From contig DCIO01000052.1 of the NCBI GenBank assembly GCA_002315885.1, forward strand, positions 1-22,006: a DNA stretch of 22,006 bases. Reading direction: 5' to 3'. The notes below the pieces were generated by a model, which saw only the letters and a list, made by a program, of their open reading frames with translations, had not been told where the DNA came from and did no database searches. The stretch comes from Lentisphaeria bacterium UBA1724. Lineage in GTDB: Bacteria > Verrucomicrobiota > Lentisphaeria > Oligosphaerales > Oligosphaeraceae. Both the position numbers and the translations under genes were made by a program. Each line of letters begins with the position of its first letter. The first letter of the stretch is position 1. Below, piece after piece: positions 15,242 through 22,006 of the stretch.

Positions 15242-17386
15242 TCAGACCGTGGCTTCCTGGCGTTCTTCGTTCCACTGGAAGGGGATTGAGTTGCCATTCA
15301 GGTGGATTTCCGAAGGCTTTTGGGATAGTGCGATGGTCGCCTTCCAGCTCTTGACGGCGGAGGTATTGGGCTGGTCGATATGGATATCCACCACGCCGTC
15401 TTTGGCTTGTGCGGTGATTTTTGAGAGAGAGAATGCGCCCTTCTGGAAGTCGAATGTGACGCCGTCATCCTCGTAGAGTGCGCCTGTGGCGGGAGTCTCT
15501 GTTGGGAAGAGATAGAGTTCGATGGCATCCAGGGGCTTTTCGTGGCGGTATTGCATGATAGGGCCGAAGGGAATCACTGCGCCCTGACGGACGAAGAGCG
15601 CGCCGCCTTTGTCTTCGGGCCAGTCGCATTGGATGGTCTGGTTGCCCTGGTAGACTTTTCCGTTCCAGAAGTCCTTCCACTCTCCTTCGGGGAGGTAGAT
15701 TTCGTGCTTGTAGATTCCCACCAGCAGATCTCGTCCCAGGAGGTATTCGCTGAGGATTTCTCTGCAATTTGGGTCTTCCTGGAATTCCATGGTGAGTGGT
15801 CTCATGAGTGGCACGGCGGTCTGGGTGGTCTCGTATGCGCTGGTGTAGAGGTATGGGATGAGTCGTGCGCGGAAATTGGCGTAGAAGTGGTGCATGTCCC
15901 GGAGCTTGTCTCCCTGTAGCCATGGCATTCGGAAATAGGTCCAGCTGTTGATTTGGCTCCAGGGCTGGAGGTATCCGAAGTGTATGCCTTCTGGCTGCAT
16001 GACCTCCATGTCATTGGTGGCCCAGCTGTGCCCGACCAGGGATGTGTTGAGCATTGCGCCCAGGGTCTCCAGGCGTCCGCCAGTATCGCCGGTCCAGGTT
16101 CCTGCCCAGCTTTGGAAGCCCGTCCAGCCCGCGGGAGTGAAGACCACGGGCCTGCGATTGGTGTGGTTTGCGAAGCCCTCCCACATCTGTCGTGCGTAGA
16201 GCAACGGATAGAGGTTGTGCATCTCGGCATCCAGCATGCCATTGCCGTAGACGCGGTCGGGGTGGGTGCAAATTTGGAATGCGCCGTCCTGCTTGAAGAA
16301 ATCCGCTCCCCAGTCCACGAATTTCTTCAGGTGCTCGAACCAGGCCTCGTCCTTTTTGGTGATTTTGTCGGCATATCGTGGTCCTGCGAAATGGAGGTCC
16401 AGTTCCGCCAGTTCATCGAAAGTGGGTGCGTTCTTGTCGTCGTCCTGGGGGTGTTCTGCGGCGATTTTTCGTTCTTCCTCGTAGGAGAGGTCGTATTCGT
16501 TGCAGAGCCAGAGTTCCAGGTGGAAGCCCATTCGTTTGAGTGCCTTGATGAAGGTGTGGTCGCATTTATTCTGCCAATCGGGCAGGGGGAAGCGCTCCGT
16601 ACTCCAATTCTTGTCCAGGGAGAGGTCGTAGCAGGTCTCCATCCACCCTGGTTCCAAGCCGATCAGATCGCAGGGAATGCCCTCCCGTCGGAAATTCAGT
16701 GCGTCGTTCATGACCTCGGCGTCATTTGCCTGGGTTCGGCAGATATACCAGAGTCCGAATGCCCATTCTGGGGGCAGTTTGGGTTTGCCCGAAAGAGTCG
16801 TGTATTGCTTCAGGATATCCTTGAAAGTGGGCGCCACCAGCAAATAGAAATCCACCACTGCCCGTTCGTCTTTCCACAGGAAGGTGTCGGGTTTTGTGGC
16901 GCACATGTCGAAGATGACGCAGTGGGTGGAATTCACCACCACGCCATAGCCCTTGGTGGACATGAAGAAGGGCACGGGCGCGTAGGAAGAGACATTGGAG
17001 ACCCAGCAGACCGCCTTGTGGCCGCGATGATAGAGATGCGTCCGGGTCTGGTCTCCGAAGCCCACCCAGTCTTCGTCTTTATCCGTAGCGAAAGAGACCT
17101 GCGCGGCTTTCTTGGCCAGGACTACACTGGACATCGCCAGAAGCTGTTTTCCCGATGCGTCGGTACAGGTCACCAGACCCTCGGCATCGCAGGAGACCGT
17201 CAGGCCGTCTCCCGTCCAGGTAGTCACGCCATTGGCTTCAGAAACCTGTGCCTTTGCGCATTCCGCGGGTTCCTGGATAAAGTGGTAGCGATTCAAGCCC
17301 GTATCTTCCCAATCACGGAATTGGGGAAAAATCTGTATGCGGGCGATGCCGCCTTCAAACAACCGAACGCGAATCTTGTTTTCCAT
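15242..17386 (-). CDS. Glycoside hydrolase family 31 enzyme
   Basis: The product is 714 residues, the usual length for a bacterial GH31. An N-terminal beta-sandwich (about 1-200) precedes the catalytic barrel, which starts near LPPEWAFGLWYICRTQ. The likely nucleophile is Asp367 in ADFFKQDGAF and the acid/base Asp434 in TWTGDTGG. C-terminal beta domains include the GRDLLVGIY and YLPEGEWKDFWNGKVY motifs common in the family. No signal peptide is present, so it acts on imported oligosaccharides in the cytoplasm. The FKQDG nucleophile motif differs from the WxDMNE of classic alpha-glucosidases, so the sugar specificity (glucosidase, xylosidase, galactosidase or other) cannot be assigned. It has no ribosome binding site and no transporter or regulator nearby. 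Confidence 0.9.
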   Translation of the reverse strand: MENKIRVRLFEGGIARIQIFPQFRDWEDTGLNRYHFIQEPAECAKAQVSEANGVTTWTGDGLTVSCDAEGLVTCTDASGKQLLAMSSVVLAKKAAQVSFATDKDEDWVGFGDQTRTHLYHRGHKAVCWVSNVSSYAPVPFFMSTKGYGVVVNSTHCVIFDMCATKPDTFLWKDERAVVDFYLLVAPTFKDILKQYTTLSGKPKLPPEWAFGLWYICRTQANDAEVMNDALNFRREGIPCDLIGLEPGWMETCYDLSLDKNWSTERFPLPDWQNKCDHTFIKALKRMGFHLELWLCNEYDLSYEEERKIAAEHPQDDDKNAPTFDELAELDLHFAGPRYADKITKKDEAWFEHLKKFVDWGADFFKQDGAFQICTHPDRVYGNGMLDAEMHNLYPLLYARQMWEGFANHTNRRPVVFTPAGWTGFQSWAGTWTGDTGGRLETLGAMLNTSLVGHSWATNDMEVMQPEGIHFGYLQPWSQINSWTYFRMPWLQGDKLRDMHHFYANFRARLIPYLYTSAYETTQTAVPLMRPLTMEFQEDPNCREILSEYLLGRDLLVGIYKHEIYLPEGEWKDFWNGKVYQGNQTIQCDWPEDKGGALFVRQGAVIPFGPIMQYRHEKPLDAIELYLFPTETPATGALYEDDGVTFDFQKGAFSLSKITAQAKDGVVDIHIDQPNTSAVKSWKATIALSQKPSEIHLNGNSIPFQWNEERQEATV

Positions 17387-17447
17387 AGTGAGGAGAATTT
17401 TGATCTAGGCTATGTTCCGCGGGAGGGTAGGTAATTGATGGCTTCAC

Positions 17448-17530
17448 GGACCCCTCCAGGGTCCAAAAACTAAAACCCACCTACCCCGGGCTGTTGCCCG
17501 GGGCTGTGTTCACTGACCCCATCCGGGGTC
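17448..17530. repeat. Cluster of three palindromes (REP-like)
   Basis: Three perfect hairpins lie in a row: GGACCC/GGGTCC (17448-17464), CCCCGGGC-TGTT-GCCCGGGG (17484-17503) and GACCCC-ATCC-GGGGTC (17515-17530). The arrangement is like dispersed repetitive extragenic palindromes. It fills the gap upstream of the GH31 start, with no gene in 17387-17644. Confidence 0.7.
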
Positions 17531-17572
17531 GAAATGCCTACCATCTTAGGGAGTATGACAAAAACAAAAGAC

Positions 17573-17605
17573 GGCTATTGCAAATCCAATGATTTTGCAA
17601 TAGCC
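17573..17605 (-). terminator. Rho-independent terminator of the acetyltransferase gene
   Basis: A perfect 12-bp stem (GGCTATTGCAAA / TTTGCAATAGCC) with a 9-base loop is followed on the minus strand by TCTTTTGTTTTTG. It lies about 40 bases after the stop of the acetyltransferase gene. Confidence 0.8.
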
Positions 17606-17644
17606 TCCCTTGGTCCGTAATAAAAATTGAGAATTGAGAATTGA

Positions 17645-18790
17645 TTACACGTGTTCCAGATTTGGCCAGTAGAAGGGCAGTGGGAAGGCCAGTCGCCAGA
17701 AGTTATCGTTGGATTGGTTGGCGGCCTTTGGGAGGAATGGCCCGAAGAAGAGCACGGCCACATCCCGTCGGCTCAAGGTCATGTCGGCGGGTTGTCCTGC
17801 CCCGTCGGCGATTTCGACCTTCCCGTTTTCAACGGTGATAGCGACGCTTTCGCCGTCATCCAGGGTGATGACCCGTTTTCCGCTCCAGCCCTGGAGGTGT
17901 TTTTCCAGCCATGGCGTGTATGCCTTGAGGGTGAGCGCCATGTTGTTGACGCGGAGCTGCTCGCCATTTTCGATGCCGAGGTTCTGTGCATATTTGTCCA
18001 GCATCTCTTCCAGGGGGCCATAGCATTCTGCGGGGGGCAGCCAGGCTTCCCAGGTTCCAGTGCGGAGGATGAACTTCAGGATATGCTCCACGCCTTTCAC
18101 GGACCCGCCGTATTCCAGGATGTATCCCGGGCTGACGACCATGTATGCGAAGCCGTCCTGGGGACGCTCGTTCATATAGATTACGCGGTTGGGACGGGCC
18201 AGGATACGCTTGAATTCCTGGAAATTCTCATGGATGGGGCAGGTGTCGGTGGCCTGTCGTGCGGCCAGGATCTTCTTGGCATCCTCGTCATCGCCCATGT
18301 ATTCCCGGAAATCGGTGACCACGGGCTCGTCTTCCTTGGAATCAAAGCGCATCTGGCCGGGTTCCAGTCGGAGAGTGCGACCGTAGCCCGCGTGTTCCCA
18401 GCCGTAATGGCCGTAGCGCTGACGGTCGCCGCCCAGCAGCGAAATGGCGAAGCCCTCGGCATTCATGTCCTCGATGGCGCGTTTCATCAGTGCGCTGAAG
18501 ACGCCCGCCTTGCGGAATTTCGGGAAGCAGTGCACATGGCCGATGCCCGCATATTTGATTACCGTGTCACCGTATTTCATGGTGCGGGGAACCAGAATCA
18601 GACCGCCTGCCAGTTCTCCGTCCACAAATGCCAGTCGCCAGACACGCATGGTCTCGGCGTCAGGCAGGACGTTGGAACGATCGAAGAATTCGAAACGCAG
18701 GTGCGCGGGGGTGTTGACACGGAAGCTCCAGACTACCTGGTCGGTGAGCTGCTTGTATTCGGCAGGGGTGCCACGGCGAATCTCTAACAT
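17645..18790 (-). CDS. GNAT-family acetyltransferase, Eis-like
   Basis: The product is 381 residues from ATG 18790. The N-terminal GNAT domain shows the acetyl-CoA loop in FRKAGVFSALMKRAI (R93, G96) and a GDRQRYGHYGWEHAGYG stretch like that of Eis-type proteins. A second degenerate GNAT-like region and a C-terminal SCP2-like segment (LDDGESVAITVENGKVEIADG-like, about 315 onwards) give the three-part Eis layout and its usual length of about 400. Enzymes of this type acetylate amines, including aminoglycosides in some mycobacteria; the substrate here is unknown. The open frame extends upstream to 18943 through a signal-like sequence, but GNAT homology starts at MLEIRRGT, so the shorter form is preferred. 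No ribosome binding site is visible. It ends at a clear terminator. Confidence 0.82.
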   Translation of the reverse strand: MLEIRRGTPAEYKQLTDQVVWSFRVNTPAHLRFEFFDRSNVLPDAETMRVWRLAFVDGELAGGLILVPRTMKYGDTVIKYAGIGHVHCFPKFRKAGVFSALMKRAIEDMNAEGFAISLLGGDRQRYGHYGWEHAGYGRTLRLEPGQMRFDSKEDEPVVTDFREYMGDDEDAKKILAARQATDTCPIHENFQEFKRILARPNRVIYMNERPQDGFAYMVVSPGYILEYGGSVKGVEHILKFILRTGTWEAWLPPAECYGPLEEMLDKYAQNLGIENGEQLRVNNMALTLKAYTPWLEKHLQGWSGKRVITLDDGESVAITVENGKVEIADGAGQPADMTLSRRDVAVLFFGPFLPKAANQSNDNFWRLAFPLPFYWPNLEHV

Positions 18791-18978
18791 AGGACGATTT
18801 TTGGGTGGAAGAGGATTGATAGAAAGTATGGGGAGAAAATTCGTCTCGGCGGATAATATGATAATTCCTCCGGCGCGTGTCGCATGATTGCAAAGAAAAA
18901 TACACAAAACAATCCCAAAAAATGTATTCTTGGGAAATCTCAATGGATTTTCGCAAAACTATTTTGTTGCGTATCCAG

Positions 18979-19008
18979 TTGAGCGAAACAAACGACGAGG
19001 ATTATCTT
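18979..19008 (+). promoter_or_regulatory. Possible promoter of the glycosyltransferase operon
   Basis: TTGAGC (18979-18984) and TATCTT (19003-19008) are separated by 18 bases in the AT-rich 289-base divergent region between the acetyltransferase and glycosyltransferase genes. The leader would be about 65 bases. Both boxes are imperfect. Confidence 0.3.
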
Positions 19009-19079
19009 ACCCCATGCTCCCGATAGATAACAAGGGGGCTAGGACCATATTTATTCGCAACAATACAATTGCCATAGCC

Positions 19080-20270
19080 ATGCCAAAAGAATCGACAATG
19101 CAGTCTTCGTGCCGTTTGACCATCATGATTGCTTGCTACCGCAAGAATCGGTGGTTTGCGGAGACATTGGATTCTTTGCTGAATAGCGGCTATCATTTCC
19201 GGGATACGGAGATACTGATTTGCGACGACGGCGCGCCTGCGGGAGGGGACGGCGACGTGGCGGAGGCATACGCGGCGCGTCATCCTGGGCTGTTCCGTGT
19301 GCTTCACAACGGCGTCAACAAAGGCGGCGCCTATACCCACAACCGCTTGGTCCGTGAGGCCCATGGCAAATACATCCTGGCTTTCGATTGCGATGACATT
19401 TTCGTGCCTTTCGACATTGACGCCAATCTGGATTTTCTCGACCAGCATCCGGAATACGCGGCCACCTTTGGCAAGAAGCATCTCTTTAGTGCGGAGCGTG
19501 GCTACTGGGGGGAGGTGCACGGCGGGGACTACAGCACCTTCGCCATGCTGGGGTGTCCCATGGTCACCCATAACGGCATGATTACCCGTGCATCGGACAT
19601 TCGACCGGAATGGGCTTACCGGCTACCCTCTGGAAAACAATGCCAGGCGGCTTTCGACATTTCCCTGTGGCTGGGGTTGGGGCTGCAGAAAAAGCTCTTC
19701 TTCACCAACGAGGTCCGGGCGCTCTTCCGTATTCACGACAAGCAAATCACCTCCACCAGCACGGAAAAATACCGCCAGGACTACGCATTGCTGCGGGAAG
19801 AACTCCTCTCCCTCTACCCCGAATTGGTGAAAAAGGCCCAGTCCCATGGAAATTTCCAGGTCACAGCGGAGGAAGTCCTTCCTTTCACCATCGTGTGCGG
19901 TGTGCTTTTTGCGTTGGCACAAACGCAGGTAGAGCGGTATTACTACCTCTACATCGCTGAAATGGCCATGCCGGAGGATTACGTCATCGCCGAATACCGG
20001 TGCAGCCTCCTGCACGAAGAACAACGCTATCCTGAGGAATTGGCCGAACTTTTCCGCATCAGCGTCAAACATCAGGACTCCCACTATATTCAGGTCGATG
20101 TACTGAACAGGGCAATCGCCTGCATGGAAAAGATGGGCATCGATACCACGGGGCTGAGAAAGGAATTGGGGCACCGTGCGGGAGTCTTCTACGCGTTGTC
20201 CCCGCAACAGGCGGACCTGCTCAGAACCGCCATTACAAACGCACAGACTTTCGACATCGAAAATAAGTAA
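19080..20270 (+). CDS. Family 2 glycosyltransferase
   Basis: The product is 396 residues from ATG 19080; ATG 19098 is also possible, and neither has a clear ribosome binding site. A GT-A fold starts at LTIMIACYRKNRWFAETLDS. The nucleotide-binding aspartates are in ICDDGAP (about 48-50), and the metal-binding DxD is in LAFDCDDIF (Asp103, 105, 106). The C-terminal 150 residues are helical with no membrane segment. It should transfer a sugar from a nucleotide donor in the cytoplasm. The next gene, an autotransporter heptosyltransferase, starts 17 bases downstream, so the two are one operon. A role in extending or adding to the glycan placed on an autotransporter is a reasonable inference, but lipopolysaccharide or another acceptor cannot be excluded. 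The upstream frame back to 18888 looks non-coding. Confidence 0.88.
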   Translation: MPKESTMQSSCRLTIMIACYRKNRWFAETLDSLLNSGYHFRDTEILICDDGAPAGGDGDVAEAYAARHPGLFRVLHNGVNKGGAYTHNRLVREAHGKYILAFDCDDIFVPFDIDANLDFLDQHPEYAATFGKKHLFSAERGYWGEVHGGDYSTFAMLGCPMVTHNGMITRASDIRPEWAYRLPSGKQCQAAFDISLWLGLGLQKKLFFTNEVRALFRIHDKQITSTSTEKYRQDYALLREELLSLYPELVKKAQSHGNFQVTAEEVLPFTIVCGVLFALAQTQVERYYYLYIAEMAMPEDYVIAEYRCSLLHEEQRYPEELAELFRISVKHQDSHYIQVDVLNRAIACMEKMGIDTTGLRKELGHRAGVFYALSPQQADLLRTAITNAQTFDIENK

Positions 20271-20287
20271 ATACAGGAATCAAAGAA

Positions 20288-21604
20288 ATGAGCGAAACCT
20301 TTTCCATCAATCCCGATTGGGCGGCATCAGACATCCGCATCAATCCCGCGCCCGCGCCTGCGCCGGCGCCTGCGCCCCAGAGCAGCACTCCCCAGCCCCC
20401 GAAGCAGGAGCCCGTCTATGGCGATATCCCCGCGGAGCCGGTGCTGGATGCGGTGGACGGCATCAAATTCGACTTCAACAACGGCGTGCGTGTTGCCTTC
20501 CCGAACAACAACAAGATCTACCACATCACTTTGACGGACATCGATACCGCGACGATACTCTTCTCGGCTGACACCACGCCCGGGGTATCGGTGACTAGCG
20601 TCAAGAAGTATTACGTTAGATACCGCATCACCATTCATGAGAAGGGTGTGGAGAAGCCGATTTTCGAGTACGACATGGATTTGAAGGGCAAGGAAGTGAT
20701 GGTCCAGCTCACTTGCCCTACCATCGGCGACGCCATTGGATGGTTCAGCTACGTGGAGCGCTTCCAGAAGAAGAACAAGTGCAAAGTGATCTGCGCCATG
20801 CTTCCCCACATCGCCGACATGTTCCGGAAGCAGTATCCGGAAATCACCTTCATCAACAAGAGCGATACGGCAAAATACCGCCCCTACGCCAGCTACTACA
20901 TGGGGCTCTTCTTCCAGGGTGACGTCAATTACCAGCCCATTGATTTCCGATACATCGGACTCCACCGTACGGCGGGATACATCCTGGGACTGCGCTCGGA
21001 AGAAGAACTGGCGGACGAGCCGCCCCGTTTCGATCTCTCCGCAAAACGGAAGATCAAGGAGCCATACGTGGTCATCGCATGCCAGAGTTCCAGCCAGGCA
21101 AAATACTGGAACAACCCCTTCGGCTGGGACGCGGTAATCCACTTCCTGCACGAAAATGGCTACAAGGTGGTCTGCGTGGACAAAGAGCGGGTCCACGGCG
21201 CGGGGATGGTCTGGAACCACATCCCCTGGGGCGTGGAGGACGATACCGGAAACAAATCCCTCCAGGAACGCATCGACGTCATCAAGGACGCGGATTTCTT
21301 CATCGGACTCTCCTCTGGCCTGAGCTGGGTGGCCTGGGCTTGCCGCGTGCCAGTGGTGATGATTTCGGGATTCACACATCCCACCAACGAATTCTTCACG
21401 CCGTATCGCGTCATCAACTACCACACCTGCCACAGCTGCTGGAATGACATGCGCGAAAATTTCGACCACTACGACTTCTTCTGGTGCCCACGTCAGAAGG
21501 GCACCGACCGGCAGTTCGAGTGCACCAAGCTCATCTCTCCGGAACAGGTCATCAGCACTATCCGGCAGATCCCCGCATTCCAAAAACATACGGCGAAGAA
21601 GTAA
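20288..21604 (+). CDS. BAHT-family autotransporter O-heptosyltransferase (TibC/Aah-like)
   Basis: The product is 438 residues. After a short leader and an Ala-Pro repeat (21-30) comes a beta-rich N-terminal domain (about 55-135). A GT-B catalytic part follows, with TIGDAIGWFSYVERFQKKNK (145-164), VVIACQSSSQAKYWNNP (261-277) and FFIGLSSGLSWVAWACRVPV (337-356). Near the end, Cys381, Cys384, Cys400 and Cys412 form the four-cysteine iron-finger pattern known from TibC, in CHSCWND, FWCPR and FECTKLI. Characterised members form large iron-containing rings and add heptose from ADP-heptose to serines in the passenger domain of autotransporters before export. The donor sugar here is assumed. No autotransporter with AIDA-type repeats is in the window; it may lie downstream. 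AGGA about 10 bases before ATG 20288 supports the start. It forms an operon with the preceding GT2 gene. Confidence 0.92.
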   Translation: MSETFSINPDWAASDIRINPAPAPAPAPAPQSSTPQPPKQEPVYGDIPAEPVLDAVDGIKFDFNNGVRVAFPNNNKIYHITLTDIDTATILFSADTTPGVSVTSVKKYYVRYRITIHEKGVEKPIFEYDMDLKGKEVMVQLTCPTIGDAIGWFSYVERFQKKNKCKVICAMLPHIADMFRKQYPEITFINKSDTAKYRPYASYYMGLFFQGDVNYQPIDFRYIGLHRTAGYILGLRSEEELADEPPRFDLSAKRKIKEPYVVIACQSSSQAKYWNNPFGWDAVIHFLHENGYKVVCVDKERVHGAGMVWNHIPWGVEDDTGNKSLQERIDVIKDADFFIGLSSGLSWVAWACRVPVVMISGFTHPTNEFFTPYRVINYHTCHSCWNDMRENFDHYDFFWCPRQKGTDRQFECTKLISPEQVISTIRQIPAFQKHTAKK

Positions 21605-21611
21605 TCTCTTT

Positions 21612-21753
21612 GCCGTTCGCTTCGCCGCCTTCGGCGGGCTACGCGAACGGCGCAGCTACTGCGCGAAAGACTGACGGGGGGGGCGACGGCGCCCTCCGCC
21701 GTTGCTACGTCCTTTGATGGGGACCGTCGTGTGCTCGAAGCGAGAGCTTCGAG
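21612..21753. repeat. Cluster of GC-rich hairpins after the heptosyltransferase gene
   Basis: A nested hairpin has outer arms GCCGTTCGC (21612-21620) and GCGAACGGC (21643-21651) and an inner CCGCC-TTC-GGCGG (21625-21637). GCGCAG-CTA-CTGCGC (21650-21664) follows, then ACGGCG/CGCCGT around CCCTC, then CTCGAAGC-GAGA-GCTTCGAG (21734-21753). The first stem may stop transcription, but no U-run follows. It resembles dispersed palindromic elements and shares the GCCTTCGGC core of the repeat at 4-142. Confidence 0.7.
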
Positions 21754-22006
21754 GAGTCGGTATTGGCGGGCATCGCCCTTCATTACGGTCAGCTCTATCG
21801 GCTACGCCGAAACATTCTCTACGGGGAATTAAAAGGGACCAAAGGGACCAAAGGGGGAGTTTTTTTGGGGGGGGCAAGGCGGGGCGTGGAATGTGCTGGC
21901 CTGGCCTCCCCTAGTTGTATGAAAATTGTATATCTATCTCTGTATTTTCTTTGAATAGTGATATATTAACCATTGATAGGATTCAATATCAAAAAGCCCC
22001 CCAACC
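21754..22006. other. Non-coding end region with a 9-base repeat and G-runs
   Basis: No credible gene is present. Two direct copies of GGGACCAAA (21835-21852) are followed by a T-run and a run of eight G. From about 21915 the sequence turns AT-rich, which may be the start of a promoter region for a gene outside the window, but no clear boxes are visible. Confidence 0.5.

Noticed and set aside
15953..17434. Long open frame antisense to the GH31 gene
   Set aside because: The GH31 frame shows catalytic motifs throughout; the antisense frame has none and is explained by codon bias.
17651..18787. Long open frame antisense to the acetyltransferase gene
   Set aside because: It mirrors almost the whole real gene and has no motif or start signal.
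18791..18943. Signal-like extension of the acetyltransferase
   Set aside because: The family homology starts at the internal methionine at 18790, and Eis-like enzymes are cytoplasmic.
20327..21589. Long open frame antisense to the heptosyltransferase gene
   Set aside because: It is a shadow of a GC-biased real gene; it has no recognisable domain and the forward frame has a clear family match.

Overview
The window looks like a chromosomal stretch of a host-associated bacterium of the PVC group, most plausibly Lentisphaerota or a near relative. This is inferred from gene content: a TibC/Aah-type autotransporter heptosyltransferase, a BspA-like leucine-rich surface protein, large secreted proteins ending in a single EF-hand-like motif, a GH31 glycosidase, a DUF362 ferredoxin protein, a hybrid kinase with periplasmic solute-binding domains, few Shine-Dalgarno sites and many palindromic intergenic elements. 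No RNA gene, CRISPR array, insertion sequence or phage gene was seen. Taxonomy is not proven by the sequence.

Layout. 1-262: a 69-bp tandem repeat, then the leader of a hybrid sensor kinase. 263-3058 (+): the kinase, cut by an in-frame TAG at 2039-2041 inside the HisKA dimerisation helices. 3102-3136: a perfect hairpin serving as terminator between converging genes. 3159-5856 (-): an apparent operon of nucleotidyltransferase, winged-helix protein (20-bp overlap) and DUF362 ferredoxin protein. The first two genes are AT-richer than their surroundings, have their own promoter with almost no leader, and look like an acquired toxin-antitoxin or defence-type pair. 5952-10558 (-): two adjacent secreted proteins, a 339-aa protein and a large lipase, which share a C-terminal region ending in the same 57-residue EF-hand/dockerin-like module. 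The lipase start lies in a 69-bp in-frame tandem duplication. 10815-11513 (-): MgtC/SapB membrane protein. 11550-11619 (-): a 3' remnant of a second DUF362 gene. 11637-14309 (-): BspA-like LRR/Ig-like surface protein. 14604-15218 (+): SGNH hydrolase, converging on 15242-17386 (-), a cytoplasmic GH31 glycosidase. 17448-17605: a palindromic cluster and a terminator. 17645-18790 (-): Eis-like acetyltransferase. 19080-21604 (+): a two-gene glycosylation operon, GT2 plus BAHT-family heptosyltransferase. 21605-22006: non-coding, full of GC-rich hairpins.

How the genes may work together. Much of the content concerns the cell surface: secreted esterase and adhesin-like proteins, a possible shared C-terminal attachment module, and an autotransporter-glycosylation operon whose substrate is not in the window. 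GH31 and SGNH enzymes suggest glycan use. The points most worth a second look are the nucleotidyltransferase/winged-helix pair, the shared C-terminal module, the in-frame amber codon (no other gene here ends in TAG), and the DUF362 remnant.
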